Assembly (NCBI RefSeq): GCF_004337985.1
Contig: NW_021940918.1
Coordinates: 2,646,169-2,710,168 of the forward strand
DNA length: 64,000 nucleotides
Reading direction: 5' to 3'
From: Pyricularia pennisetigena
Lineage: Eukaryota; Ascomycota; Sordariomycetes; Magnaporthales; Pyriculariaceae
In this document: positions 1-14,124 of the stretch, piece after piece
How positions within the stretch are numbered: position 1 is the stretch's first letter
Layout of the letters: the number at the start of each line of letters is the position of its first letter
Program-made: the position numbers and the translations under genes
Notes under the pieces: model-generated
Database searches by the model: none
The model's input: the letters and a program-made list of their open reading frames with translations, nothing else
What the model was told of the DNA's origin: nothing

Positions 1-1490
1 AAAACCGGCCAGACTACGTCAGAGTCAGGTCTACACTGAGGTCTTGGAGGAACTAGTTTGAATACGGGCACTGTAGAGTGGAAGTCTGACTGACGGGTAG
101 TTTCCTGCATAAAATACGGATCATCAGCGCATTTTAGTATAATGCGCTTTGGTATGCTATCACTGCGGTTGGTGATTCCAAATAAACTGCGCTGAACATG
201 AAGTGAGCCATAGCTACGGAGATGTAATGTACCCGGAATCTAAGGTGCTTTTAGCGGGGGTAGACAAAATGATCACGCCGAGTTATTACGCAAATAAGGA
301 AGCAATGAGCTTTGTTTTCTTCTTCTTCTTCTTCTTCTTCTTCTTCTTCTTCTTCTTCTTCTTCTTCTTCTTTACGGAATAATCTCTTTATGAGTGTAGC
401 GGATAAAGGACGTCAGGTATTGTGACCTTCCAAACAGCCGGCGTCTGGAAATACCAAATTAGGATGTGCAACAACTATTCCATACCTAGCCAGGTAAAGT
501 TTGCCATTGCTGTATATAGGGAGTAACTTGAAAAATTCAACCCTGTTAGATATCAGGTAAACCCTCATCTCTTTTTGTAGATAGTTTTGTAGGTACTGAG
601 CAAAGTTCATATACATCTCATGAGGGAACGTAAAAATACCGCCAAACATTTGTCGCGGTAGGAAATCTCTTAGCTAGGACTAAACCGAGGACTTTGGAGC
701 GCGACTGGCGTGTCCCAAGGTGGGGCTCAACTGACCAAACCACCTTCTCGCACGTTCCTTTATCTCACGAGTGACTGCAGACTGGCAGGCATTTACACCG
801 TGCCAAAGAAGAAGCAAACACGCACAGTCACCGCGCGACCCACCATAACGAACAAACCGGGAGAGCACTTTTGAGCTTTGCCAGGCGTCATCCACAATTA
901 CGCAAATGTTAGGTTAGATCGTCACCTTTGCCTGACTTAAGGTATCTCTGTCGACTACCATCCTCATCCTCAGAACTTTACCAAAACGACGCCACTCCGG
1001 TCTCGCAACGGAGGACTCGATAAACTCTTTAGCGATAGGAACTCATCGGAGTTTTCGACTTGCCCTCAGAATTTCACAGTCCAGCTGTGGTAATCTGGTT
1101 GGAGGGAATTTAGGCTAGGATTCGGCAAGCTGCACTTGTCTTGAATCTTTTTCTCCCTTTTCACCTGGCGACTCTTGACGACTGCCGCTATCAACCGATA
1201 CACGGCGTATGATTGTGATTCGTCACCACCCCACCAAGTCGTATCAACTTGGAAGCGACCGCTTTCTCGCAAATACGAGACCTACTTGATCTCCTCCTCA
1301 TCATTCGTTGGTGCCGATAGCCATCGCTCCGCAACTGGAAAACGCGAGTCGGCCCGTGGTAGCGCGGAGTGTCTGATTGTTCATTTGGACACTCCAGCAG
1401 ACGCAGCACAGTTGTCACGGTGGCAATACCTCAGGGTAGTGGAGGGGGAGCTTTTGGTTTCTACTGCGGCTTTGCCGCCCCATCATCGAC
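1..1490. other. Upstream spacer and 5' leader of the Tom1-type gene
   Basis: No reading frame here is convincing: the open frames are short, overlap on both strands and show no recognisable motif. The stretch holds a (TTC)n microsatellite near 317-371 and, next to the gene, what is presumably the promoter and 5' leader of the HECT ligase that starts at 1491. The pyrimidine-rich patches at 1150-1320 fit a fungal 5' leader, but I cannot place a transcription start. Confidence 0.5.
317..371. repeat. (TTC)n microsatellite
   Basis: About 18 uninterrupted TTC units are seen directly. It lies in non-coding DNA about 1.1 kb upstream of the Tom1-type start codon and is likely length-variable between strains. 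Confidence 0.95.
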
Positions 1491-4400
1491 ATGGGAAAGA
1501 TCGTTAAGACCCTTCAGCAAAAGCACAAAGAGACTCTGGTACGTCTGACGCGCCCGCAAGCTGTAGTTGCCGTCACCCTCCTGCCACACTAGAGCATCTA
1601 CTGACTTCCATCGTTTCTAGTCTCCATGGCTGAAGGAGTACGTCGCCAAGGTCGCGGAAGCCCCGCTTCCCAAGATACCACAGCTGCTTGCCGAGTTCCC
1701 TATGACATGGCCGTTCCCCAGGGGCGATCTATATCACTGGATTCCACTTCTCAATCGTTTCGATAACATACTCGAATGCTTCTGTCTCACCTATCAGCTT
1801 GCTGAAAGGCCACAAGATCGGGATTTCACATGTGAGATTCTACTGAAGAAGGGTGCTCCCGTGGAGTATTGCGATGATGCGGTGTGGACTGAAGCCGATC
1901 TGGCGAAGCTTGGCTATGGTGCAGATGGCGACAGTCACCTAATCATCACCATACTAAAATTCAGCAGTAAGCTTTTGGAGCACTGCGGCAACCGCAGCAT
2001 ATATTCATCAAGCTCCCACTTAAATAGCCTCCTGAACTCAACCTCCTTCCCCGTCCTAAGAGCTACCCTGGAGGTTGGAATGGAGCTTGCTCAACGTTAT
2101 CAGGCGTCCGTCAAACGAATGTCGCACACTCCTCGTGCTGTGGGGGCGGCACTTTTGGCCAGCCATTACAATATTGACTTGGACAGGGTCCAGCAACTGG
2201 CACAGCCTTTCGTCAAGACTCCGATAATAGGGTTCACGGCAGACTCGATCACGCCGACGACTCCAGGCTCTGCGAGTGCAAAGGGGAAAGAGAGGGCGCA
2301 GCCGCCCACAGCGAAAAATGCTGCTCCAAAGTATGCTAATGACCTCACGTCTCTCGCAATCCCCGATGAGCAAGGCCCTGGGTTCTGGAGTGGCTGGGGT
2401 GACGTGAAAATCACCTATTATCCCAAGCCTGGTAGTCAACCACCTGCGGCAGCACTTGGCTCCCAGCCTGCTGGGGAGCGAGCTCATGCAAACATGCCCT
2501 CGACACCGACTCCTCTGCGGAGGAGTAGCACCATGGGCTCGCATCAGCGGACCCCACGCGGTGAGCGGGCATCCGCGGATGATGTCGCCTCTCCGGTTTC
2601 TCCTTTTCTTCCCAGCTCCGGCGGCGATGAGACTACCAAATCGCCGCAAAAGACATTCGAGTTGCCTCAATCGACAGTCTTGAACAAACCAATCCATGAA
2701 ATCATGGCGCGGTGTCCGGAAGACATGCCAGAAGCCTCACGCTATGAAGTCTTGAACCGACTAAGGGTTTCCAGGGCACTATTGGCATCGCCATCATCAC
2801 GACAAGAGGCATTGGCTGTTCGCCTACTCGCCATTACTAACTTATCGTACATACACCCAGAGGCTTACTTCACGGAGAAGGTCCTCAAGCAAGACAACGA
2901 CGAACCTAGACGGTATCAGCTTGTGTATCAGCTTGCAGATCTCATTCACCCTGTGCCTGAGGGCAAGCCTAGTGTGCCTGTGTGGCTACAGACGATCGCG
3001 TTAAAGCTACTCCATGCTGTATCTAACTTTTCGACAAAACACTCCGATGTTCTTTCGGCTCTCAACGCCAACGTTAATCATGGTGTCCTTCTCTACGTCA
3101 TCCGGAAAGCAGTTGCTGGCATGCGTGCGGATACTGGCCACGGTTCTGATGCCGAAGAAGCAGAAGCCAACGATTGGCGAGAGGCGTTGTTCGCCCTAAC
3201 TCTGCATATGTCGGTGTCTGCCCGGTTTGGGACTGAAATGATAGGAGCTGGCATAATGGACAACCTTGTCGAGATCCTGGACATTCGCACGCCCGTGGCC
3301 GAGAGGTTCCATGCCACCGCTCTTAACTTCCTGGACGCATTAATATACACCTTTCAGGGCGCTTTCCAGTCATTTGTGGACGCAAAAGGCCTGGATAGGA
3401 TTTCTGAGCTCACGGTGTTTATGGTGAACAAGGCCACCGAGCTGACCGAGGCCGGCAAGGGCACTCCAGCCAATTTGCGTACGAGCACTGTGGACTATGA
3501 GATCCCTTACCACCAGCAGCAAACCCTCAAGTGGCTTCTTAAGTTCATTCACCACATTATGACAAGTTGGTATTCGTTTGGCGGCAATACCGACCGCCTT
3601 CTTCGTAATCTTGTCGACGACAGCAAACTCCTTCTGGGGCTTCGCCACATTATTGAGCACATGGGCCGTTTCGGCTCTGTCGTATGGACAAATGCTATGA
3701 TCATCATCAGCGACTTCATCAACAACGACCCCACTAGCTTCGCCGCCCTGATGGAGTCGGGGCTGATCAAGAGCTTCCTAGAGAGCATAACCGGTCGCGA
3801 GCTATCTTCAGACCTATCCGAGCGTTCAAGCGATACGACTGCCTCCGATTCGAGCAACCCCACCGAGAACAATGCTGCAAACGCAGCAAACATGGAAGAC
3901 AGTGAACACGAAGACGATTCTTCACCTGCGCCCAGTGTATCTCTCCTGCCAAAGGACTACAATCGCCCTCACCCGCCCACGAAGGAGATGTTGGAATCCA
4001 GGCGTGTTGATAAGCCTGCTAACCACATTTTGCCCTCATCGGAGGCTATGCAAGTCATACCTGGAGTTCTGAACTCAATATCTCTGAATAACATTGGTAT
4101 TAAGATGGTCGTTTCATCCGGGGCAATCGAGAGCTATCTTCAGATATTCGAAAGCCCGCGACATCTTCAAACAATGGAAGCTGAGAATGAGATCGCTGCG
4201 AACATTGGCAATAGCTTCGATGAGCTTGCACGTCACCATCCAGCCCTTCGTCCGGTGATATCTAATGCGGTTCTTGATATGGTGGCTTACGTGTGCCACA
4301 TGGGCAAGGAGAAGGCGACCAAGTCTTCTTGGGGTGTACACCTGTTGGTGCCGGGACCTAATGGAGATACTCTAGTGGCCGACGAGTCTCTCCTGGACAG

Positions 4401-7400
4401 AGTCAAGCAAGATGCCCTGTCCTCTCAGGATGTCGAGATGACTACGGATGATTCAAGCAAGTCTAACGGTGCAGACGAGGGGAAGGAGCAGACAGTGAAG
4501 ACAATCACACCATATGTGCATGCTGTGTCCAACTTCATGACCGCATACACTGGTAACAATTCCCTGAAGAAGTCTTTCACTCAAAAGGGTGGAATCGAGC
4601 TTCTGCTTGACATGGCTGAGATGCCCAGCCTGCCTTATGACTTTGCTGATTCGCATGCATTGAAGATGCTCCAGCATGTCATCTCCCTGCTCGTGGAACA
4701 GTGTCCCATTATTGGATTGCCTTCTCTTCTCAGCCGCGCTCAAACTGCTGTGGACGCCTTGGAGCCTCTTGTCAAGCATCATGGCGATCGTACATTCTTC
4801 GAGCCATTTGTTCGTACCGACTTGTCTCTCAAGGAATGCGATAGCAAGGACATCGAACAGCTAGCTCAAGGCACCAAAGTTGTCCGGGCACTTTCAACCA
4901 CGCAGTCCCTTGTGAAGACTCTGTACAACTGTCTGCCACAGAGCAGCCGGCAGCAATCCATGGCTTTCCTGCCGGTTAATGTATTCGACTACTACGCTCG
5001 CCTTATAGAGAAACTGGGCCCACTTCTTCAAGCCGTTCTTGTTGAGGAAATGGCTGTTGCAAAAGCTGTGCCGGCACACTGGCCGCATCATACACCACTT
5101 CTGGGCGCGCGCCCAGCGGTGGTTGAGGCCGCCACTACTGCCTCAGCCAACGTCACTCCTGAAAACAATGACGCAGCCGTCGAAAATGCTGTAGCTAACC
5201 CCGCTGCGATCGCGTTGGCGTCAAATGATGGGAAAGAGGATTCGAAGAAGCCGGTCGCAACCGAGGAGACACAATCTGCGGCATACAAGAACTTCCAAGC
5301 ACTACAAGGTCTCCTGCACTCTGTCGTGCCGACATCATACCCATTCTTCCAGAGCCTAGGCAAGGCGCTCCTCCCTAGGCGAGAGCGGGACCCCTGGATT
5401 CGCTCCCAGCATCTCTGGATTGCTGAAGTGCTTGCGAAGACCGTCTCGGACCAGCTGAAGGTTGTGAAGACTCTCTCTGTTAAGGACCTTCACTACTGGG
5501 CAGTCATGCTCCACAGTGTGGACGAGATGTTGACCGATACACCCCGCCACGGCGACCGAAGCTCGGTACAAGTCATTATCCCCGTGTTGTTGGCATTTAA
5601 GGCACAAGGTGGATTTGAATCCCTCCACCTTGTACTCCGTCGGTTGGCCGAAAAAGCATCTGCTGAACCATCAGATCCAACTGATGGAAGTCCACGCCTC
5701 GCCCAGATCGGCATGAAGAAGATTCTCGATCTTTACCTTACAGTTGTGACAGGCAAGCGCATCATGGAGTCAGTAAATCTCATCAACCTAACTAGGGCCG
5801 AGTCACGTCGGGATGCCATGCCTATTGCTTCCCAGCTTGTTGTCGAGCTCCGCGCAAGCATACTGCCAGTCATTCGTGAGATTTGGGAGTCGTCTCTGGT
5901 CGAGAGAGCGGAATCAGGGGTGGTCATTAAGATTTTGGAAATCCTACGCTCTATCAGTCTCGCTGATGAGGAAGCTGCCGCCCCTAGGGCTACAGATAAG
6001 GATCAAAGCACAGTTTTCAAGCGGGAAAACGTTCCGTTCGACTGGCCCGCAAAGCGCGGACTTATCCTCAACCTGGCCGCGCGAAACAAGAGTGAAGACA
6101 TTGAGCTCATTCGAGAAGCTATATATCGTTCAAACGGAGCGTTGGATCTCGCCGAAGAGTATGTGTCAGCCCACAAAGCCAACATCGCCGGCCCTCGAAA
6201 CCCCATACCTCCTCAAGACGCATACCGGGAAGATTATGCTCCTGAGCCTACGGCTAGGTCTGATCCTGAGCCGCCTGCTCTGCCTCAGACCCGAGTGGAA
6301 GGTGACGACGCGATGGTCATCGATCCTGTCCCTGGAGAGGTCAACCATGTGGTTCATCACTCTCTGCGGAACGAGCTTGCTGAGCGACCTACCCCTGGAT
6401 CCCAGAATGGCGAAGGGGATGAGACCAGTACAGCCCCAGATGGGCTACAGCAGGCAATAATCGAACCTCCCAGCACAGCAGTCGCGCCACCACCCACGAC
6501 AGAAGAGCCATCGATAACTCGGGCATTTGAAATCTTGACATCCGAGCGCGAGAAGCTCAGGGATAATCTGATCGAAAGATGCCTGGACGTTATTCGAGCC
6601 CACCCGGATTGTGTCTATGATGTGTCAATGCTGATCAGGCTGACAATCTTCCGCCAAGAGGACAAGGCGAGCTGTCAAGAAATCGGCGAGACACTGGCCA
6701 ATGCCTTGGTTTCTTTCGACGTTGACAACAAATCCAATTCCGTCAGTATCGCGGCATATGCTCACCTCCTATCCATGCTACTTCAAGAATCAGAACCATT
6801 CTTCCAGTCTATTCAGGGAACTCTTAGGGACAATGTAGAGATGTACTTGAGTTTCTTGAGAGTCTCAGGTGACGACCTTCCATCTTGGATGCCTTACATC
6901 CTGCTCATCCTCGAGATACTTTTATTGGACGATGAACAGCCAATTAAGGCGGAATGGTCTCCCCCTGGTCCTAACGACGAAACCATCAAGGATTTAGTTT
7001 TGCATGAAAAGGAGTCGAACATCAGCAGGGAGAATCGCGAGGAACTATTGAACTCGATCCTTGACATACTCCCTAGGGTTGGAAAAGATCCCGTGCTCTC
7101 AGTCGCCGTTTTGAGGCTTTTGCAGATTCTCACCCGTACCCGTGAACTCGCCAAGGTGGTAGGGGAGAAGAAGAACCTTCAGCGACTCTTTGCTCTGGCC
7201 CGCCAAGTCGTGCCACTAGGCTCAGTGAAGCTTAGGGAAACAAAGATCAGCTCTTATATGATGACCATCCTGAGGCACATCGTGGAGGATGACGAGACCA
7301 TTCAACAGATCATGCGCTACGAGATTCGTCACTATTTTGAGCTGCCGCAGCGGAGCGGGATGCGGAACTATGACCTGAACAGCTACCTCAAGGCTCTGGG

Positions 7401-10400
7401 GCATGTTTCTTTGCGGAATCCTAAGCTGTTTATTGAAGTTACAGAGGAGATGGTAAAGATTTCGCAGTGGAAGAATGACTCTCCAGAGGGCAAGCCGAAA
7501 GTTTACCTGGCACTTAAGCCTGCTATGGATTCGAGTAAACTAGCAGAGCCTGCCAAGGACGATTCAGTGGAGCCGGCGGTGCAACAGGGCACCCGAGATC
7601 TGAACATCAACGACGTCAAGCCATCAACTGAGTCTGCCGACAAAGAGATGACGGACGCCCCGAAGACTCCTGGTCCCGACTTGAAGCGACCGATTGTTGA
7701 GAATCCGGATGGAGTAATACAGTTCCTTCTTGACCAGCTTCTTAGCTTCCAGAAAGTGGAAGACGTCGAGTCAGCGCCCCCTGCACCGGCAGTGAAAGAG
7801 AAACCAAAAGAGGGAGCGAATGCATCGAGCAGCAATGCTAGCGTAGCTATGCCCGAATCTTCACTCGCAACCCCGTCTCCACCTCCTGACCAGGCAGGCG
7901 ACGAATCAAAAGATAACAAGCAAGCGAAGCAGCAGTTCAAGGCCGAGGAACACCCCATGTTCATATACCGGTGTTTCCTCTTGCATTGCCTCTCAGAGCT
8001 GTTACATGGCTACACTCGCACAAAGATCGAGTTCATCAATTTCAAGCGCGGCGCCCCTCTGCTCACCAACACGCCAGTCAAACCTCGTTCCAGCGTGCTG
8101 AACTATCTCCTGAATGACCTCATATGCCTGAGCAGTCTACAAGCACAGACAGACACTTTAGCCTATAAAAAGAAGGCAGCCACGGCTGAGCAAGCCCGTC
8201 TGGTCCTGGCCGCTCTTGTATCTAAGACAGCCGAGAAGCCCTCTAACCGTCTTGCTCGTCGTTTTGAGCCCAGCGAGGAGCAGGATCTCAACTTTGTTCG
8301 CAAGTTCGTCCTAGACACCATCTTGCGAGCTTACCGCGATGCATCAAGCTCGGCCGAACCTTTTGATACACGCTATGCCAAATTGCAATCTTTGGCCGAG
8401 CTTATGTATTGTATGATAGACGATAAAGAGGTCAAAGATCCAACCATGTCACGAGCAGGGACAGATAACCTTCGTACTCAAGCACAACTCAAGCGGCTTA
8501 TGTATGAAAAAGGCTACATAAACGCGCTGACCTCATCCATTGCCGATGTTGATCTTACGTTTCCTGGTGTCAAGCGAACGATCAGGCACATTCTGCGTGT
8601 CATTCACCTCCTCACCACAACGGCCTCTCAGTTGAGCCATGATGGGGTTCTGCCTCCTAATCTGGCCGATGGTGTAGACGACGAAATCCTCTCGGCTTCT
8701 TCCCTGTCAGACATGGAGGAGGAACGAGAGGAGACCCCTGACCTTTACCGAAACTCTGCTCTCGGAATGCTGGAGCCTCGAGAAGACGACGATTTTTCCA
8801 ACGATGATTCCGATGACGGTAGGTTTGGCCACCAAGCAAAGCTGCAGGCATTTCCTCGTGGTTTCTACTTACTAACAATTGCATAGACGACGAGGACATG
8901 TATGATGATGGTTACCCAGACGAGATGGAGTACGACGAAGACATGTCCCAGGACGACGAAGAGAATGTCAGCGACGACGACGACGAGATCGATGGTATGG
9001 GGCATGTCGAGGGCTTACCTGGCGATGCCGGAGTTGTCGAAGTCATCATGGGCGACGATGACGACGATGACGAGTCTATGGACGATGACGAGGAAGATAC
9101 GAGCGATGAAGATGACGAAGATGACGAAATGGACTCGGGTGACATAGAAGAGCTTGAGGAGGTCGTTGAGGAGATTGTCAATGGGGAAGGCAGCCCAGTT
9201 GAGGACGATGGTGCGTCTGAATGGGAGAGCGAAAGTGAGAATGACGACGAAGACGACGACGAGCAAGACGAGATCGATTACGAAGGCGAGGCTCAGGATA
9301 TTGACGAGGCACGTCTCCACGGTCTTGAACCTGGACAACTATCTCTCGAAAACTACCGGGATGTGGTGCGCGCCGCCATGGGTACCGACTTTATTGACGA
9401 TTTCCCGGCCATCGATGATCGTTTTGGCGAGGAAGATGAGGCTGACGATGGTAAGAAATGCCACTGCTACTTTTTAAAGGGTCATGGACATGGAGTACCG
9501 TTGTTAACAAGACTCTGTGTAGACGACGAGGATGAAGAAGATGACATTGACGAGGACGTTTTTGTCTATGACCATGGGAATATGGGTAAGTACACATGTA
9601 TCCTCGAAATCGGTTTGCCTAACTGACAGTATCCAAAGACGGTGGCCCACCCCCACCACCACCAGATGGACTTGGATGGGACTCTTTGATTGAACATCCA
9701 GTCGGCAGCCATCGCCAGCGTCCCGGTATTCGTAGCCCCTTTCCTATCACCCCCAACGCAGTCGTTATTGGCGGAGGACCAGGGGATCGTATGGGAGGTA
9801 CGTTACACCTGCGCACAGGAGCCGTCGCTCACCTCGCAGTTAGTAGTAGGGGGAAAGACTAACTTGGCTGCCGTCATAGACTTCAGGAATTTCTTCCGAC
9901 CTACCCAACGGAGTGCCGCCCCACAGGCTCCTACCAACGGCGATGATATGGTAAACCCGCTTCTGCGTCGCGCACATGGAGCACGTGAAGCTTCTCCTCG
10001 CCCTGTGACAGGAGGCACGCTTCGGTTCCCATTCCCTCTTGGATACAGCGGCCTCGGTGACAACCCAATGTCATTCCTCAACGATCTCCTCACCCACATG
10101 CCCCAGAATCTGGCGGCAAGCGCCCGCGCCGGCGGGACGCATCTGCAGCTGCAGTTTGCCCACGATGGCCCCCATGGGCCCGTCCACGAGTTTCATATAC
10201 CTGTTACACATGCCCGAGATTCGCGGAATGACAGTTCCAGATCGCGGGATATCTACCAGGAGCCCCACCAAGCCGTGGCATTTACACCTGTTGCTACCAT
10301 TGAACGTTGGCACGAGGAAGCGAGGATGGTTTTTGGGCCCGACAAGATACAGCGTCTCTACGACATCATTTTCTACAAACTTGCGCCCCAAGCTATTGCT

Positions 10401-13400
10401 GAAGAGAAAGAGCAGAAAGCCAAGGAGGCGGAGGCCCGCAAAAAAGCTGAAGAGGCACGTAAGCTGGCTGAAGCTGAGGCTCGCAAAAAGGCCGAAGCCG
10501 AGGCAGAAGCCAAGGCGGCCCGAGAAAGAGAGGAAGCCGAGCGCAAGGCCAAGGAAGAGCGTGAAGCTGCAGAAGCTGCGCGGGTTGCTTTGCAGGAATC
10601 GCAGTCCGGATTACACGCAACCGAGGGCCAAACAGACCAGTCAGGCTCCGGGTCGCAGGCCATGGAGGGTGTTGAGGCGACGCCGACGGTTGTTACCGGC
10701 TCGGGCGCTCAGGACTCTGCTGCTCAAGAGCGCGTAATGACGACTATTCGTGGTGAAGAGGTTGATTTGACAGGTCTTGGAATTGACCCTGACTACCTTG
10801 CTGCCCTTCCAGAGGAGTTCAGGGAAGAGGTGATTGCACAGACCTTGACGACGAGGAGGTCTGAAGCACGTCAGCAGGCCGAGAACACAGGCACAGGGCA
10901 AGAGACCGAGGCTTTCAATGAGTTTCTCGACGCCCTGCCTGCTGAGCTTCGTCAAGAGATTATCCAACAGGAGAACCAGGACCGAAGGCGCCGCGAGCGC
11001 GAGGAATCTCGCCGTCTCGCCAGCAACAACGCCCCTCAGGACATGGATCCAGCCAGCATCCTGTTGACATTCGATGCTGCCCTCCGAGAGGAGATACTCT
11101 TGGATCAGGGTGAAGAGCTCGCAGAACACCTGCCACCAGATTTGCGAGCACAAATGCGGGCCCTCCAGGAGAGGAGTGGGCCTCCTCGCGCTGCCGCTCG
11201 TGTGCGTGACCGACACCGTGAAATCCCGCGCGAAGCTGGCCGTATAGCCGGTGGGCAATCACAACCCCCAGTGGAAACCAAACCAGTCAGGCAACCGGTG
11301 CCACAAATGCTCGATAAGGCCGGCGTAGCCACTCTCCTTAGACTCATGTTCATCTCGCAACCTGCCAACATTAGAAGTCATCATTTCGCCATCCTCGCTG
11401 ACGTCTGCGAAAACCGCCAAAATCGGTTGGAGGTGATTAGCACCATTCTTCAGATCCTTCAGGACGGCAGCACCAATATGGATGCTGTCGAGAAAAGCTT
11501 CAGCCATCTCTCGCTGAAGGCCAAGCAGCCCAAGGACAAGGACCTGCAGCAAAGAACCCCGAACAGCCTCAAGCGCTCCGTGACCGGCCTTACCACCACG
11601 TCGGTGATCCAGCATAACTCCGACGTCTCCCCTCTCATGATTGTGCATCAGTGTCTGGATCTTTTGGTCGAACTTTGCAGGAACCCGCACATACCTCCTC
11701 TGTTCCTCACCGAGCACGAAACTGTCGGTTCATCCCTTAAGCGGAGTCTTAGCCGCAAGGGCAAGGGCAAGGAACTTAGAGCCCATAAATATGCAATCAA
11801 CTCGCTCCTCAGCCTTCTCGGCCGTAGCTTGGTGATGGAAAGCTCTGCCGTCATGCAGCTGCTCGCAGACCTCTTGAACAAGGTCACTTACCCACTCCAG
11901 GCCCTGGATCGGCGCCGACGTGAGGCAGAAGAGGAAGCCAAGAAGCCATCGCAGACCGAAGCCTCTACTGCTACTGGCACCGCTCAGCCCCCGGTAGAAA
12001 TGGCCTCCGAAGCCCAGACAAGCGGCACAGCGCCTTCTCAGACCAACGAGAACAGTGCGGTAGCAGACACACAAGACGATCTCAAGCCAAACGAAGGATC
12101 CAGCACACAAGACGCCAAGACAGCCGATAAGAAGTCCAGGTCGTTCCAACCACCAGTTGTACCCGTATACAATCTGACGCTGGTGGTCAATATATTCGTG
12201 GCACGCGAGTGTAGCTCAAAGACCTTCCAGAACACCATCTCAACCATCAAAAACCTCTCCAACATTCCAGGAGCCAAGATTGTGTTCGGACAGGAGCTGG
12301 TCCGACAAGCTCGCCTGTTGAGTGAGAACATCGTCCGGGACTTGGATGACTTGCTCCCCCACATACTCAAGGCCGAGTCTGGCACAGAAATTCAGGGTGT
12401 GGCTCTTAACAAGTTCTCGCCTGGTGCGTCTGAACAGAACAAGCTTCTTCGTGTGCTTACCGCGTTGGACCATCTATTCGATTCCAAAGTCAAGAAGGCA
12501 AGCGAGTCCGGTGACTCAATGAGTAACGACGAGAAACAAGAATTTATCAGCTCGTTATATCACAACTCCACCTTTGGCACGATGTGGGATAAGCTCAGTG
12601 CGTGCCTCAGCGCTATTCACCAACGCGAAAATATGGTCAATGTGGCAACCATTCTACTTCCTCTCATCGAGTCCTTGATGGTGGTTTGCAAGAACACAAC
12701 CTTAAGTGAGGCGCCTGAGTCGCAAGGCCCTGCGAAGGAGATGCTGCTCACGAGCCCGCCACCTGAGGATCGCATGGCCGGTCTTTTCTTCACTTTCACT
12801 GAGCAGCACAGGCGTGTGCTCAATGAGCTTGTTCGCATCAACCCCAAACTCATGTCGGGCACCTTCTCTCTACTGGTTAAGAACCCCAAGGTCCTCGAGT
12901 TCGATAACAAGCGCAACTACTTCAATCGCAGCGTCCATGCCAAGACTGGGAACCAGGCACGGCCTTCCTACCCTGCGCTTCAACTGTCAGTGCGTCGCGA
13001 TCATGTCTTTCATGACTCTTTCAAGTCGCTCTACTTCAAGAAGGGCGAGGAAATGAAGTACGGCAAGCTCAACATTCGCTTCCATGGCGAGGAAGGTGTG
13101 GATGCTGGCGGAGTCACTCGCGAGTGGTTCCAGGTGCTTTCGCGTCAGATGTTCGACCCCAACTACGTGCTCTTCATTCCGGTTTCTTCCGACCGCACAA
13201 CATTCCATCCCAACAAATTGAGTAGCATCAACGACGAACATCTCATGTTTTTCAAGTTCATCGGACGTATCATTGGCAAAGCACTATATGAGGGCCGCGT
13301 GCTCGACTGCTACTTTAGCCGCGCGGTCTACAAGCGAATTCTGGGCAAGCCGGTGTCAGTCAAGGACATGGAGTCGTTCGACCCTGAGTACTACAAGTCG

Positions 13401-14124
13401 TTGGTATGGATGCTCGAAAATGATATCACGGATATCATCACCGAAACGTTTGCAGTGGAGGACGACGCTTTTGGCGTGACCAAGACTGTCGACCTGTGCG
13501 AGAATGGACGCAACATCCCAGTCACCGAGGACAACAAGCACGAATACGTCCGGCTGGTGGTTGAACATAAGCTGCTTGCTTCGGTGAAGGATCAGATGGC
13601 GGAGTTCCTTCAAGGGTTCCACGATATCATTCCTGCAGAGCTCATCGCAATTTTCAATGAGCAGGAGCTGGAGTTGCTCATATCCGGACTTCCAGACATC
13701 GATGTGGATGATTGGAAGGCTCACACTGAGTATCACAATTACCAACCGTCGTCGCAGCAGATTCAGTGGTTCTGGCGCGCAGTTCGGTCATTTGACAAGG
13801 AAGAGCGGGCTAAACTGCTGCAGTTCGTCACGGGCACATCAAAGGTGCCACTCAATGGCTTCAAGGAGCTCGAGGGCATGAATGGCGTCAGCAGATTCAA
13901 CATCCACCGAGACTATGGCCGTCCAGACCGCCTCCCGAGTTCTCATACATGCTTCAACCGTGAGTACCCCCAACACCCTGAAGTTTGAATGCAAGCATGA
14001 CCGAAGCTAATATTTGTACTTCTCGGCAGAACTGGACCTCCCTGAGTATGAAAGCTACGATGTTCTTCGCAAACAGATCCTGAAGGCGATTACTGCGGGG
14101 AGCGACTACTTTGGATTCGCGTGA
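1491..14124 (+). CDS. TOM1: Tom1/HUWE1-type giant HECT E3 ubiquitin ligase
   Basis: Transfers ubiquitin from an E2 through a catalytic Cys to substrates; yeast Tom1 acts on excess histones and mRNA-export factors. My model joins 1491-1538, 1621-8818, 8887-9450, 9523-9585, 9639-9797, 9880-13959 and 14030-14124, giving 4068 aa, normal for the family. The first exon supplies MGKIVKTLQQ and joins in phase to SPWLKEYV. The N-terminal half is helical repeat sequence (DUF908/DUF913 type). An Asp/Glu-rich stretch covers roughly residues 2380-2630, followed by an Ala/Glu/Lys helix. Three ubiquitin-binding-motif-like segments (AALPEEFREEV, DALPAELRQEI, EHLPPDLRAQM) lie near 2980-3100. The HECT domain covers about 3705-4068, with SSHTCFNQ holding catalytic Cys4035 and the tail ending FGFA. 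The last intron starts three residues after that Cys. The identity is secure; the least certain part is the splicing of the acidic region. Confidence 0.95.

Noticed and set aside
2056..2697. 213-codon antisense frame within the Tom1-type gene
   Set aside because: It overlaps conserved coding sequence on the other strand and has no recognisable domain.
8902..9477. Several overlapping frames in all phases over the acidic region
   Set aside because: GAC/GAT/GAG repeats lack stops in most frames. Only the Asp/Glu frame continues the Tom1 protein across its splice sites.
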